Assembly (NCBI GenBank): GCA_963695155.1
Contig: CAVOGD010000007.1
Span: 186,001-250,000 of the forward strand
Reading direction: 5' to 3'
DNA length: 64,000 nt
From: SG8-30 sp963695155
Lineage (GTDB): Bacteria; Pseudomonadota; Gammaproteobacteria; Steroidobacterales; Steroidobacteraceae
The translations under genes were made by a program, and so were the position numbers. Each line of letters starts with the position of its first letter. Position 1 is the first letter of the stretch. Shown here one piece after another: positions 33,305 through 45,200 of the stretch. The notes below the pieces were generated by a model, which saw only the letters and a program-made list of their open reading frames with translations, made no database searches and had not been told where the DNA came from.

Positions 33305-35329
33305 ATGGGTCCGCTCGCAATCACGTTGCTCATGGCGGTGGCCTTCGCCGCCTTCGCCTGGCTCACGGCGCGCAAGCTGCGCATCGTGGCCGCCCTGCAG
33401 CCCGAGCCGCGCTTCAGTGGTGCCGGCGCCCGCCTGAAGAGCGTACTGCTCGACGGCCTGCTGCAGCGGCGCATGATCCACGGCGAGTTCAAGCCCGGCG
33501 TCATGCACACGGTGATCTTCCTGGGCTTCATGTCGCTGCTGCTGCGCAAGCTGCAGCTCATCGCCATCGGTTACGACGAGACCTTTGCCGTGACCGGCCT
33601 GGCCGGCGGCCTGTTCGCCGCCTTCAAGGACCTGGTCGAGGTCGCCGTGACGGTCGCGGTCGCCTATGGGTTCTACCGGCGCCTGTGGCTGAAGCCGGCC
33701 CGCCTCGAGCCCAACCGCGAGGGGCTGCTGGTGCTGTCGCTGATCGGCGCCATCATGGTCACCGATTTCGCGTTCGACGGATTCCGCTTCGCCCTGCTGT
33801 CGGGCGTGGACGCCGGCATCGCGCACGAGCGCGCCTTTGCGCCGGTGGGCGGCGCCCTGGCGACGTGGTTCTCGGGCTGGCCGCTGCCGGTGCTGGAGGC
33901 CGGCTACCAGGTGAGCTACTGGCTGCAGCTGGCCACGGTGTTCTCCTTCCTGGTGCTGCTGCCGACCGGCGAGCATTTCCACATCGTCACGGCGCTGCCC
34001 ACGCTGTATTTCCGCCGCGGCGGCCCGGCCAATGTCGTGCCCGGCGTGGACCTCGAGAAGATGATGGCCGAGGACGCGACCGAGGCCGACATGAAGGTCG
34101 GCGTGAGGTCCGCCGCCGACCTCAGCTGGAAGGACGGCCTGGACGCGTTCACCTGCACCGAGTGCGGGCGCTGCAAGGACGCCTGCCCCACGTTCCTGAC
34201 GGGCAAGCCGCTGGCGCTGAAGTGGGTCAACGACACCCTCAAGCACCACCTGCTGGACCATCGCGCGGCGCTCGTCGCCGGCGGCGACGCCGCCGCGGCG
34301 CTGCCCGCGCTGGTGCCCGGGATCATCGGCGAGGACACCCTGTGGGCCTGCACGACCTGCGGCTACTGCGAGGAAGCCTGCCCGATCGAGCTGGAGCACC
34401 TGCCGAAGTTCTTCCGCATGCGCCAGCACCGGGTCATGATGGACGGCGAGTTCCCCCACGAACTCAAGGCGGTGTTCCACGCCTACGAAGTCCAGGGCAA
34501 CCCCTGGGGCCTGCCGGCCGACACGCGCGGCGACTGGGCCAGGGGGCTCGGCGTGCCGGTCGTCGCCACCGCCGAGGAGGTCGCGGACCTCGACTGGCTG
34601 TTCTACGTCGGCTCGGCCGAGTCCTTCGACCCGCGCGGCCAGAAGATCGCGCGCGCGTTCGCCGCGATCCTGCAGGCGGCGGGCGTCAAGTTCGGCATCC
34701 TCGGCGCCGCCGAGCCGTCGACCGGCGAGTGCGTGCGCCGCGCCGGCAACGAGATGGTCTTCCAGCAGCTGGCGGCCGTCACGGTCGAGACCCTCAACGG
34801 GCTGGGCGTGAAGCGCATCGTCACCTGCGACCCGCACGCGTTCAACTCGCTGGCGAACGAGTACCCGGAATTCGGCGGCCACTGGCAGGTCGTGCACCAC
34901 AGCCAGCTCATCGCGCAGCTGCTGGCCGACGGCCGCATCCAGGTCGAGCGGGCATTCGAGCGCGTGGTGTTCCACGATCCGTGCTACCTGGGCCGGCACA
35001 ACCGGGAGTTCGACGCGCCGCGGGCGGTGCTGCGCCGGGTCGCCAAAGGCGATGCCCTGGAGTTCCCGCTGCACCGCGAGAAGGCCATGTGCTGCGGCGC
35101 GGGCGGCGCGCGGATGTGGATGGAGGAGACCCTCGGCAAGCGCATCAACGTGCTGCGCGCCGAGCAGGCCATGGCACTGGCGCCCGCGGTGGTGGCCACC
35201 GCCTGCCCCTACTGCGCGGTGATGATCGACGATGGCATGAAGGCCGTGGACGCCGACACGCGGGTCGAGACACGCGACATCGCGGAACTCGTCGCGGCGG
35301 CACTGGTGCGCAGCCCGGTCGCGGCCTGA
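33305..35329 (+). CDS. Membrane iron-sulfur oxidoreductase (EMO-like, NarI + HdrD-type domains)
   Basis: 674-residue fusion. The first 240 residues hold about six membrane segments resembling a NarI-type b-heme subunit (histidines in MIHGEFKPGVMHTVIFLGF and PTGEHFHIVTALP). Then come two 4Fe-4S motifs (CTECGRCKDACPTF and CTTCGYCEEACPIE, about 280-370) and a C-terminal half with two cysteine-rich CCG-type domains (HDPCYLGRHN, KAMCCGAGG, ATACPYCAVM). This architecture matches proteins described as ETF:menaquinone oxidoreductase (EMO) in beta-oxidising bacteria. Divergence from ETF-QO across 115 bp supports an ETF-linked role, inferred from family and position. Start ATG 33305; the upstream frame is the shadow of the neighbouring gene. 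Confidence 0.85.
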   Translation: MGPLAITLLMAVAFAAFAWLTARKLRIVAALQPEPRFSGAGARLKSVLLDGLLQRRMIHGEFKPGVMHTVIFLGFMSLLLRKLQLIAIGYDETFAVTGLAGGLFAAFKDLVEVAVTVAVAYGFYRRLWLKPARLEPNREGLLVLSLIGAIMVTDFAFDGFRFALLSGVDAGIAHERAFAPVGGALATWFSGWPLPVLEAGYQVSYWLQLATVFSFLVLLPTGEHFHIVTALPTLYFRRGGPANVVPGVDLEKMMAEDATEADMKVGVRSAADLSWKDGLDAFTCTECGRCKDACPTFLTGKPLALKWVNDTLKHHLLDHRAALVAGGDAAAALPALVPGIIGEDTLWACTTCGYCEEACPIELEHLPKFFRMRQHRVMMDGEFPHELKAVFHAYEVQGNPWGLPADTRGDWARGLGVPVVATAEEVADLDWLFYVGSAESFDPRGQKIARAFAAILQAAGVKFGILGAAEPSTGECVRRAGNEMVFQQLAAVTVETLNGLGVKRIVTCDPHAFNSLANEYPEFGGHWQVVHHSQLIAQLLADGRIQVERAFERVVFHDPCYLGRHNREFDAPRAVLRRVAKGDALEFPLHREKAMCCGAGGARMWMEETLGKRINVLRAEQAMALAPAVVATACPYCAVMIDDGMKAVDADTRVETRDIAELVAAALVRSPVAA

Positions 35330-35489
35330 CGCGGCCGGCCGTCGCCCCGGCCGCGCCGGCCGGCACGCCGCGCCGTGCGCGCTGCGGCCCGCGTGATGCC
35401 TGCGCTATCATCCCGCCGGTGATGCCGAACCCGCCCCGCCCGCATGCCGCCGGCCCGCGCCTGCGGGCCACGTACCCGGGCCCGCCAGC

Positions 35490-37440
<1,951 letters not shown>

Positions 37441-37444
37441 GGCC

Positions 37445-38557
37445 GTGTCGCGCCCGCTGTCGCCGGTTTCGCGCCGCTACCGTGAGGTCCTCGCAGAGCG
37501 CGGCTACTACAGCGACCCGGCACAGGCCCGCGCGGCGGCGCAGCTGGACGACCTGCTGCGCCGGCTGCGGCAAGGCGCCGTCCGGTCGCGCTGGCGGGAC
37601 GCCACCCGGCGGCTGCTGGGCCGGCCGCTGCGGCCGCAGCCCCAGACCGGCCTGTACCTGTGGGGCGGCGTGGGCCGGGGCAAGACCCTGCTCATGGACC
37701 TGTTCTTCCACGAGCTGCCCGCCACCGCCCGGCAGCGCAGCCACTTCCACCGCTTCATGCGCGACGTGCACGCGCGCCTGCACGCGCTGCGCGGCCGCGA
37801 GGACCCGCTGCAGCAGGTCGCCGCCGGGATCGCGGCGCGCGCGCGCGTGCTGTGCTTCGACGAGCTCGCGGTGTCGGACGTCGCCGACGCGATGACCCTG
37901 GGCAGCCTGCTCGAGGCGTTGTTCGCGCGCGGCGTGACGCTGGTGGCCACCTCCAACGTGCCGCCCCGGGAACTGTACCGCGGCGGCCTGCAGCGGCAAC
38001 GCTTCCTGCCGGCGATCGCGCTGCTGGAGCGGCACACCGACGTGCTGGAGGTGGACGCCGGCATCGACTACCGGCTGCGCCAGCTCGAGCGCACGCGACT
38101 GTACCTGGGCCCCGACGAGGCGGACCCGGAGGCCACGCTGCTCGCGGAATTCACGGCCATCGCCGGCGAGCCCGGCCGCAGCGGCGTGTCGCTCGACATC
38201 AACGGACGCGCCATCCCTGCCCGACGCGCCGCCGCCATGATGGCCTGGTTCGATTTCGACGAGCTGTGCGCAGGCCCGCGCTCGGTCGATGACTACATCG
38301 AGCTGGCGCGCCTCTATCACACGGTGGTGCTGAGCGGCGTGCCGGTGCTCGACGGCGCGCGCGACGACGAGGCGCGGCGCTTCATCGCCCTGGTGGACGA
38401 GTTCTACGACCGGGGCGTCAAGTTGCTGGTGGCCGCCGCGGCCGAGCCCGCGGCCCTCTATACGGGACGGCGGCTCGCCTTCGAGTTCCGCCGCACCGCG
38501 AGCCGGCTCACCGAGATGCAGGGTCGCGAGTACCTGTCGCGCCCGCACCGGCCGTAG
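37445..38557 (+). CDS. zapE: Cell division protein ZapE (AFG1-like ATPase)
   Basis: AAA-type ATPase; in E. coli ZapE associates with the Z-ring and the mitochondrial AFG1/LACE1 relatives act in protein quality control. The 370-residue product has the Walker A motif GGVGRGKT (74-81), HFHRFMRDVHARLH just after it, Walker B-like LCFDELAVSDVADAM, LVATSNVPPRELY (sensor 1) and FDFDELCAGPRSVDDYIELA. It uses GTG at 37445, four bases after the aacS stop, so it may be read from the same transcript. It converges on the metS-like gene. Confidence 0.93.
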   Translation: MSRPLSPVSRRYREVLAERGYYSDPAQARAAAQLDDLLRRLRQGAVRSRWRDATRRLLGRPLRPQPQTGLYLWGGVGRGKTLLMDLFFHELPATARQRSHFHRFMRDVHARLHALRGREDPLQQVAAGIAARARVLCFDELAVSDVADAMTLGSLLEALFARGVTLVATSNVPPRELYRGGLQRQRFLPAIALLERHTDVLEVDAGIDYRLRQLERTRLYLGPDEADPEATLLAEFTAIAGEPGRSGVSLDINGRAIPARRAAAMMAWFDFDELCAGPRSVDDYIELARLYHTVVLSGVPVLDGARDDEARRFIALVDEFYDRGVKLLVAAAAEPAALYTGRRLAFEFRRTASRLTEMQGREYLSRPHRP

Positions 38558-38588
38558 CGGCGGCCAGGCGACCGGGCGGCGCCGCGGT

Positions 38589-38714
38589 TCAGTCCGTCTG
38601 GGAGTCCCGCTCGGACTTGGGCGGCGTCCTCAGCATCTTGATGAAGAAATAGCCGAAGAACGACCCGACGGTGCAGAGCGTGAGCACCATGGTGATGATG
38701 GCCGCACGGGTCAT
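38589..38714 (-). CDS. MetS-like small subunit of NSS transporter
   Basis: 41-residue single-span membrane protein: MTRAAIITMVLTLCTVGSFF opens it, the helix covers about 5-27, and a charged C-terminal tail ends ERDSQTD. Its ATG overlaps the stop of the large NSS transporter gene (ATGA at 38711-38714), so translation is coupled. In Corynebacterium the small MetS subunit is needed with MetP for methionine/alanine import, and similar short proteins accompany many bacterial NSS transporters. Size, topology and overlap all agree. Confidence 0.85.
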   Translation of the reverse strand: MTRAAIITMVLTLCTVGSFFGYFFIKMLRTPPKSERDSQTD

Positions 38715-40381
38715 GTCGTCCTCCCCTCGGCGACGCGCCGGCGGTAGGCGATGTAGACGAGCGCGCTGATGGACAAGAACACGACGGTCAGCAGGATCCG
38801 CGCGCCCGAGATGTAATAGAGGTCTTCTTCCAGCCTGGCGCGGGTCGCCGCATCGGTGGCCGCCGCGATCTGTTCCTTCAGGCCGGTGCTCATCACCTGC
38901 TTGATGATGGAGTTGTTGTCCAGGGCCCAGCCGTCGCCGGCGAACAGGTTGCTGAGCGCCACGGACCACTCGTTGCCGACCGGCGTGAACATCGAGCCCA
39001 GGAAGACGCACAGCAGGAACACCGGGGTCACGTACTTGATGATGTACTTGTAGATGTGCGGGACCTTCATGTCCGCGCCCTCGTTGATCTCCTTCCAGCC
39101 CTTGTCGATGCCGTACACCCACGCGAAGATGATCGACTCGGCCAGCGCAAACACCACCAGCGACACCGTGCCCGCCCAGTAGTCGTACTCGTTGAACACG
39201 CCGTGGTTGTAGAAGAACACCGTCGGCAGCCCGAGCAGCAGCACGATGCCGCCGAACGACCAGGCCGACTTCTGGCGGCTGATGTTGAACTCGTCCTGCA
39301 TGAACCCCATCCACGGCGTGCCCATCGCCAGCGACGAGGTGATGCCGGCGAAGAACAGCAGCCCGAACCACAGCACGCCGGCCACCGTCGCCAGGATCGG
39401 GCCCCAGTTCTGGAACAGGAACGGCATGGTCTGGAAGGCCATGCCGAAGCTGGCGTTCTCGCGCACCCAGTCGAGCCCCAGGTAGCCCGCGGCGATCGGG
39501 ATGACGATCATGCTGCCCAGCGCCACCTCGACGAACTCATTGGTCCACCCGGCCGCCATCGAATTCAGCGCGATGTCGTCCCGCGACTTCACGTAGGCGG
39601 CATAGCAGTGGATCGTCCCCATGCCGACCGACAGCGTGAAGAAGATCTGCCCGGCCGCGGCCAGCCACACGCTGGGGTTGGCCAGCGAGTCGAACTGCGG
39701 CTCCCACAGGAAGTTCAGCCCGGCCCAGGCGTCGGCATCCGGGTGTTCCGGCGTGGCCCCCGAGGTGCCGAGCGTCAGGCCGCGGACCGCGAGGAACACG
39801 CCGAACAGGATCAAGAGCGGCATGCCGATCTTGGCCGTCTTCTCGACGCCGTCCTTCAGGCCGCGCGACAGGATCCACGTATTCAGCGCGAGGCAGATGA
39901 CGTAGAAGACCACCGCTTCATAGGGCAGGCCGGTCGTGGACGTCGAGATGTTGACGTAGTTGGTGAAGAACGCGGCGACCTCGCCCTGCGTCAGGCCCGC
40001 GAAGGTCTGGGCCAGCGAGTGGAACACGTAGGCCATGGTCCACGACTCGATGTAGCAGTAGTACGCGGCCACCGCGAGGTTGGTCCAGATGCCGAACACG
40101 CCGAAGTACTTCCACAACCGGCCCTTGTCCATCGAGTCGAGGATGAACGGGGTCGAATGGTGCCCATGCTTGCCGCCGAAGCGGCCCATCGACCACTCGA
40201 TCCACAGCAGCGGGATGCCCATCAGCAGGAAGGACACCAGGTAGGGGATGATGAACGCGCCGCCGCCGTTGTTGACTGCCTGCACGGGGAAGCGCAGGAA
40301 GTTGCCGAGGCCGACGGCGTTGCCCGCCATGGCGAGCACCAGCCCGGCACGGGATCCCCAATGTTCCTTCAACAAGGCCAT
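38711..40381 (-). CDS. Sodium-dependent amino-acid transporter (NSS/SNF family)
   Basis: 556-residue neurotransmitter:sodium symporter-type importer with about 12 membrane segments. The family signature is in TM1: SRAGLVLAMAGNAVGLGNFL then RFPVQAVNNGGGAF, which forms the sodium and substrate sites. GIPLLWIEWSMGRFGG follows in TM2 and a TM6-TM8 region has LSVGMGTIHCYAAYVKS. The gene is 88 bp downstream of hpd on the same strand and upstream of the MetS-like subunit. The neighbours suggest an aromatic amino acid such as tyrosine as substrate, but MetP-type transporters take methionine and alanine, so the substrate is open. Confidence 0.9.
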   Translation of the reverse strand: MALLKEHWGSRAGLVLAMAGNAVGLGNFLRFPVQAVNNGGGAFIIPYLVSFLLMGIPLLWIEWSMGRFGGKHGHHSTPFILDSMDKGRLWKYFGVFGIWTNLAVAAYYCYIESWTMAYVFHSLAQTFAGLTQGEVAAFFTNYVNISTSTTGLPYEAVVFYVICLALNTWILSRGLKDGVEKTAKIGMPLLILFGVFLAVRGLTLGTSGATPEHPDADAWAGLNFLWEPQFDSLANPSVWLAAAGQIFFTLSVGMGTIHCYAAYVKSRDDIALNSMAAGWTNEFVEVALGSMIVIPIAAGYLGLDWVRENASFGMAFQTMPFLFQNWGPILATVAGVLWFGLLFFAGITSSLAMGTPWMGFMQDEFNISRQKSAWSFGGIVLLLGLPTVFFYNHGVFNEYDYWAGTVSLVVFALAESIIFAWVYGIDKGWKEINEGADMKVPHIYKYIIKYVTPVFLLCVFLGSMFTPVGNEWSVALSNLFAGDGWALDNNSIIKQVMSTGLKEQIAAATDAATRARLEEDLYYISGARILLTVVFLSISALVYIAYRRRVAEGRTT

Positions 40382-40469
40382 AGGCTACCTGCTCGTCACG
40401 GGGGCGGACCGACGGCGAGTATACGGCCCCCGCAACGGGATGCCACGGCAGCCGCGGCGGGCCGGCGCC

Positions 40470-41516
40470 TCAGATGACCCCGCGCCGTTCCTGGTCGAGC
40501 TCGATCGACTCGAACAGCGCCTTGAAGTTGCCCTCGCCGAAGCCCTCGTTGCCCTTGCGCTGGATGATCTCGAAGAAGATCGGGCCGATCGCGTTCTTCG
40601 TGAAGATCTGCAGGAGGATCCCGTCCTGCTCGGAACCGTCGATCAGGATGCCGCGGTCGGCGAGCCGCTGCAGCGACTCCCGGTGCCCGGTCACCCGCGC
40701 ATCCACCCCCTCGAAGTAGGTGGCCGGGGTATCCTGGAATTCGACGCCGTTGGCGCGCAGCGTGTCCACCGTCGCGTAGATGTCCGACGTGGACAGCGCG
40801 ATGTGCTGGATGCCCTCGCCGCGGTACTCGCGCAGGTATTCCTCGATCTGGCTCTTGTCGTCCTGGGACTCGTTGATCGGGATGCGGATCAGGCCGCAGG
40901 GACTGGTCATCGCGCGGCTCAGCAGGCCGGTCTTCCTGCCCTCGATGTCGAAGTAGCGGATCTCGCGGAAGTTGAACAGGCGTTCATAGAAGCCGGACCA
41001 CTTGTCCATGTTGCCGCGAGCGACGTTGTGGGTCAGGTGATCCACCGCCTCGAGGCCGACCGCCGGCCGGGCGGCCGGCGGCTCGACGGCCACGAAATCC
41101 ACGTCGTAGATGGACCGGTCGCCGAAACGGTCCACGAGGTAGATCAGGCTGCCGCCGATACCCTCGATGCTGGGGATGTTCAGCTCCATCGGGCCGGCGG
41201 TGTTCGGCCCCGGCGTGGCGCCGAGCCCGATGGCCCGCTGCCAGGCGCCGGCCGCGTCGCGCACCCTGAAAGCCATGGCGCAGGCCGAGGGCCCGTGGTC
41301 CCGTGCGAACTGCGCGGCGAAACTCGCGGGCTCCGCGTTGATGATGAAATTGATGTCGCCCTGCCTGTGCAGGGTCACGTCCTTGCGCCGGTGGCGCGCC
41401 ACGGCCGGGAAGCCGAAGGCCGCAAACAGCGTGCGCAACAGCTGCGGGTCCGGTGCCGTGTACTCGACGAACTCGAAGCCGTGGGTCCCCATCGGGTTGT
41501 CGTATTGCTGCGCCAT
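40470..41516 (-). CDS. hpd: 4-hydroxyphenylpyruvate dioxygenase
   Basis: Non-heme Fe(II) enzyme converting 4-hydroxyphenylpyruvate to homogentisate in tyrosine and phenylalanine breakdown. The 348-residue protein has two vicinal-oxygen-chelate domains. The iron ligands are seen as His in AVDHLTHNV, His in GIQHIALST and Glu in FFEIIQRKGNEGFGEGNF, the last being the family C-terminal signature. The start MAQQYDNPMGTHGFEFVEY is standard. It stands divergent from a MarR-type regulator across 92 bp and upstream of an amino-acid transporter. Homogentisate dioxygenase (hmgA) and the later steps are not in the window. Confidence 0.96.
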   Translation of the reverse strand: MAQQYDNPMGTHGFEFVEYTAPDPQLLRTLFAAFGFPAVARHRRKDVTLHRQGDINFIINAEPASFAAQFARDHGPSACAMAFRVRDAAGAWQRAIGLGATPGPNTAGPMELNIPSIEGIGGSLIYLVDRFGDRSIYDVDFVAVEPPAARPAVGLEAVDHLTHNVARGNMDKWSGFYERLFNFREIRYFDIEGRKTGLLSRAMTSPCGLIRIPINESQDDKSQIEEYLREYRGEGIQHIALSTSDIYATVDTLRANGVEFQDTPATYFEGVDARVTGHRESLQRLADRGILIDGSEQDGILLQIFTKNAIGPIFFEIIQRKGNEGFGEGNFKALFESIELDQERRGVI

Positions 41517-41545
41517 GCGCCGTCCCCGCGCGAGCTTCCTCGCAA

Positions 41546-41576
41546 TTCGTTACACTTGAAACGGTTGATTAGTACC
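41546..41576. promoter_or_regulatory. AT-rich control region between hpd and marR
   Basis: Within the 92-bp divergent spacer, this 31-base stretch is the only AT-rich part and holds the near-dyad ACTTGAAACGG / TTGATTAGT. It is the likely site for both promoters and MarR binding; no exact palindrome is present. Confidence 0.35.
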
Positions 41577-41608
41577 ACGCCGCCCGCAACGGCGGCAAGG
41601 ATCGCACC

Positions 41609-42085
41609 ATGTCACGGCCAGCCGATCGCGGCGATCACCTGCACCTCGAGCACTTCCTGCCGCACCGCCTTTCCGTGCTGACCAACACCATCTCGGCCGC
41701 GCTGGCCGCAGAGTATTCCGGCCGCTTCGGCCTGTCGATTCCGGAATGGCGGGTCATGGCCGTACTGGCGCACGCACCCGGGCTGTCGGCGGCCGAAGTC
41801 GCGTCCCGCACGGCCATGGACAAGGTCGCCATCAGCCGCGCGGTCGCCCGGTTGCTGGCGGCCGGCCGCCTGCGCCGCCAGCCGGCCAGCGGCGACCGCC
41901 GGCGGCTGGCCCTCGAGCTGTCGCGGGCCGGGCGCCAGGTGTACGGCCAGATCGTGCCGTGGGCCCTGGATTACGAGCGCCGCCTGCTGGCGGCGCTGAC
42001 GACCGGCGGCGCCGCGGCCCTGGACGAGGCCCTGGACACGCTCATCGAGCGCGCCCGCACGCTGCGCAAGACCGCCGCGACGTAG
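41609..42085 (+). CDS. MarR-family transcriptional regulator
   Basis: 158-residue winged helix regulator. The DNA-binding domain is visible in LSIPEWRVMAVLAHAPGLSA, AAEVASRTAMDKVAISRAVA and the wing GRLRRQPASGDRRRLALEL, the usual MarR pattern with Asp-Arg-Arg in the wing. N- and C-terminal helices for dimerisation flank it. Being divergent from hpd, it probably controls tyrosine catabolism, perhaps with homogentisate or 4-hydroxyphenylpyruvate as ligand. This is inferred from position; MarR regulators of homogentisate genes are known in Pseudomonas (HmgR is IclR-type, so the family differs there). Confidence 0.88.
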   Translation: MSRPADRGDHLHLEHFLPHRLSVLTNTISAALAAEYSGRFGLSIPEWRVMAVLAHAPGLSAAEVASRTAMDKVAISRAVARLLAAGRLRRQPASGDRRRLALELSRAGRQVYGQIVPWALDYERRLLAALTTGGAAALDEALDTLIERARTLRKTAAT

Positions 42086-42133
42086 CGGGCGCCGGCTGCG
42101 CGCAACGCGCCGCGGGACCTCCGCAGCACATCG

Positions 42134-42139
42134 TATAAT
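42134..42139 (+). promoter_or_regulatory. Probable -10 box for glutamate dehydrogenase
   Basis: Exact TATAAT 95 bases before the gdh start in a GC-rich spacer. No good -35 lies 16-18 bases upstream. Confidence 0.45.
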
Positions 42140-42228
42140 TGCCCTACCGCGTGCTGCCCGGATCCACCGCAACGGCCCGAACCCACGGCCCGTGCGCAGC
42201 GGTCAGCGCCACGAACCCGGAGCACATG

Positions 42229-45200
42229 ATGCTAGGCAAGATCCCCGCGGAACGGCAGAAGCTCATCGGCGAAATCGCGTCGCGCGCAGTCCAGCTCGCC
42301 GGGGCGCGGCCGCCGCTCGACGTCGACGCCTTCGCACGCGCCTATTTCCACGGCGTCGCCGAGCAGGACCTGCGGCCGCGCGCGACCGATGACCTGGCCG
42401 GCGCGGCGCTGGCGCACCTGGCCATCGCCCGCACCCGGCGCCCCGGCGAGGCCATCGTCGAGGTCTTCAATCCGGAACCGGGGCACGCCGGTTTTTCGTG
42501 CGCGCACTCGGTCATCGCGATCGCCACCGACGACATGCCGTTCCTCGTCGACTCGCTGGGCATCGTCTTCCTGCAGGCCGGCCTCAAGGTGCATTTCCTG
42601 ACGCACCCCGTGCTGACCGTGGTCCGCGACGGCAAGCACCGCCTGAAGAAGCTCTGCCGGGGCGACGCGCCGGGATCCGCGTGCGTGGAATCCTGGCAGT
42701 TGCTGGAGGTGGACCGGCTGCACGACCGCGCGCACCTCGAGGCATTGCGCCAGAAGCTGCTCGATGCCCTGGACGACGTGCGCTGCGCCACGGCCGACTG
42801 GCTGAAGATGCGCACGCGGGCGCGGGAGATCGCCGGGCAGCTGCAAGCGAAGACGCCGGCGACGGGCCGCGGCGAGGCCCTGGAAACGCGCGCCCTGCTG
42901 GAGTGGATGGAAGACAATCACTTCACGTTCCTCGGTTACCGTGAGTACAAGCTCACGCGCGGCAAGGACCGCGACACCCTGCGGCCCATCGCCGCGACCG
43001 GGCTCGGCCTGTTGCGGGCCGGGCGCCGGCGCAGCAAGCCGTCCAGGCCAACCGTGCTGAAGGGCGAGATCCGCGAGTTCGCGCGATCCAAGGCCTTGCT
43101 GATCATCAACAAGGCCAACTCCCTGTCCACGATCCACCGCGCCACGCACCTCGACTACGTCGGCATCAAGACCTTCGACGCCAGCGGCGCCGTCGCCGGC
43201 GAGCACCGCTTCATCGGGCTGTGGACGTCCACGGCCTACAGCGGCAGCCCGCGCGACATCCCGGTCCTGCGCCACAAGGTGCAGCGCGTCATCGCACACT
43301 TCGGGCTGGCGCCCGGCAGCCACGACAGCAAGGCCGTGCTGCACGCCCTGGAAACCTACCCGCGCGACGAACTCTTCCAGGGCAGCATCGACGACCTGGT
43401 CCGCATCATCCGCGGCATCGTCAACCTCTACGAGCGCACGGAGGTGCGCCTGTTTGCGCGCCGCGACGCGTTCCGGCGCTTCTACTCCTGCCTGTTGTTC
43501 GTGCCGCGCGACCACTACAGCACGCGCGTGCGCCGGCGCATCGAGAAGATCGTGCTGGAGGCGTTCGGCGGCATCGAGCTGGAGTCGCAGGTGCAACTGT
43601 CCGAGTCGCAGCTGGCGCGCGTCTTCCTGCTGGTGCGCACCGACCCGGCGGCCGAGCGGCGCGCCGTCGACATGGCGGACCTGGAGCGGCGCATCACCGA
43701 AGCGGTGACGACCTGGACGGACCAGTTGCACGGCGTGCTCGTCGAGCAGCGCGGCCACGCCGAGGCGGCCGGTTTGTTGCGGCGGCTGGGCGCGGCGTTT
43801 CCGACTTCCTACCAGGAGGACACGGCGCCCAAGCATGCGGTGGGCGACATAGCCAGGCTCGGCGAACTGGGCGACGACCCGACCGCCCTCGTCATGGACA
43901 TGTACCGGCCCCGTGAACAGGCCGCCCACAAGGTCCAGCTCAAGCTGTACCGGCGCGACCGGCCGATTCCCATCTCCGACGTGCTGCCGATCATCGAGAA
44001 CCTCGGGTTGCGGCTGATCAGCGAACGCCCCTACGAGCTCGAGTTCGACGGCCACTCGTGGTGGATCCAGGATTTCGAGCTGGAACACCCGCGCGGCCTG
44101 CAGATCAGCCTCGATTCGGACGGGCCGCGCTTCCGCGAGACCTTCGCGCAGGTCTGGCACGGCAACGCCGACAACGACGGCTTCAACCGCCTCGTCATCG
44201 CCGCGGACCTGGACTGGCGCCAGGTCGCGGTGCTGCGCACCTATGCCAGGTGGTTCGTGCAGCTGGGCCTGCCGCTCTCGCAGGCGTACATGGAAGAGGC
44301 GCTGGCCAGCAATTCGCGGGCGGCCCGGCACCTGATCGGCCTGTTCGAGGCCCGCTTCGACCCGGCCATCCCGCCGGCTGGGCGCAAGAAGGCGGAAGCC
44401 GCGCACCGCAAGTCGCTGGACGGCGTCCTGGCCGACATCCAGCGCGTGGACGACGACCGCATCGTGCGCGCGTTCCAGTCGGCGGTGCTGGGCACGCTGC
44501 GGACCAGCCACTACCGCACCGGCGCCGACGGCCGGCCGCGCCCCTACCTGTCGCTCAAGCTGAACCCGCGGGTCGTGCCGGAAGCGCCGCTGCCGCGGCC
44601 GATGTTCGAGATCTTCGTGCACTCGCCGCGCGTGGAGGGCGTGCACCTGCGCATGGGCAAGGTCGCCCGCGGCGGGATCCGCTGGTCGGACCGGCGCGAG
44701 GACTTCCGCACCGAGGTGCTCGGCCTGATGAAGGCGCAGCACGTCAAGAACACCGTGATCGTGCCGGTCGGCTCGAAGGGCGGCTTCGTGCCGCGTCGCC
44801 TGCCGGCCGCCCGGGACGAGGCGCAGCGCGAAGGCACCGCCTGCTACCGCCTGTTCATCCGCTCGATGCTGGACCTCACCGACAACCTGGTGGACGGCCG
44901 GGTCGTGCCGCCGCCCGGCGTCGTGCGCCTGGACGCCGACGATCCGTACCTGGTGGTGGCCGCGGACAAGGGGACGGCGACGTTCTCCGACATCGCCAAC
45001 GAGATCTCGGTGGAGTACGGCCACTGGCTCGGCGACGCCTTCGCGTCCGGCGGCTCGGCCGGTTACGACCACAAGAAGATGGGCATCACGGCCCGTGGCG
45101 CCTGGGAATGCGTGAAGCGCAGCTTCCGCGAGCTGGGCAAGGACATCCAGTCCGAGGATTTCACCGTGGCCGGCATCGGCGACATGTCCGGCGACGTGTT

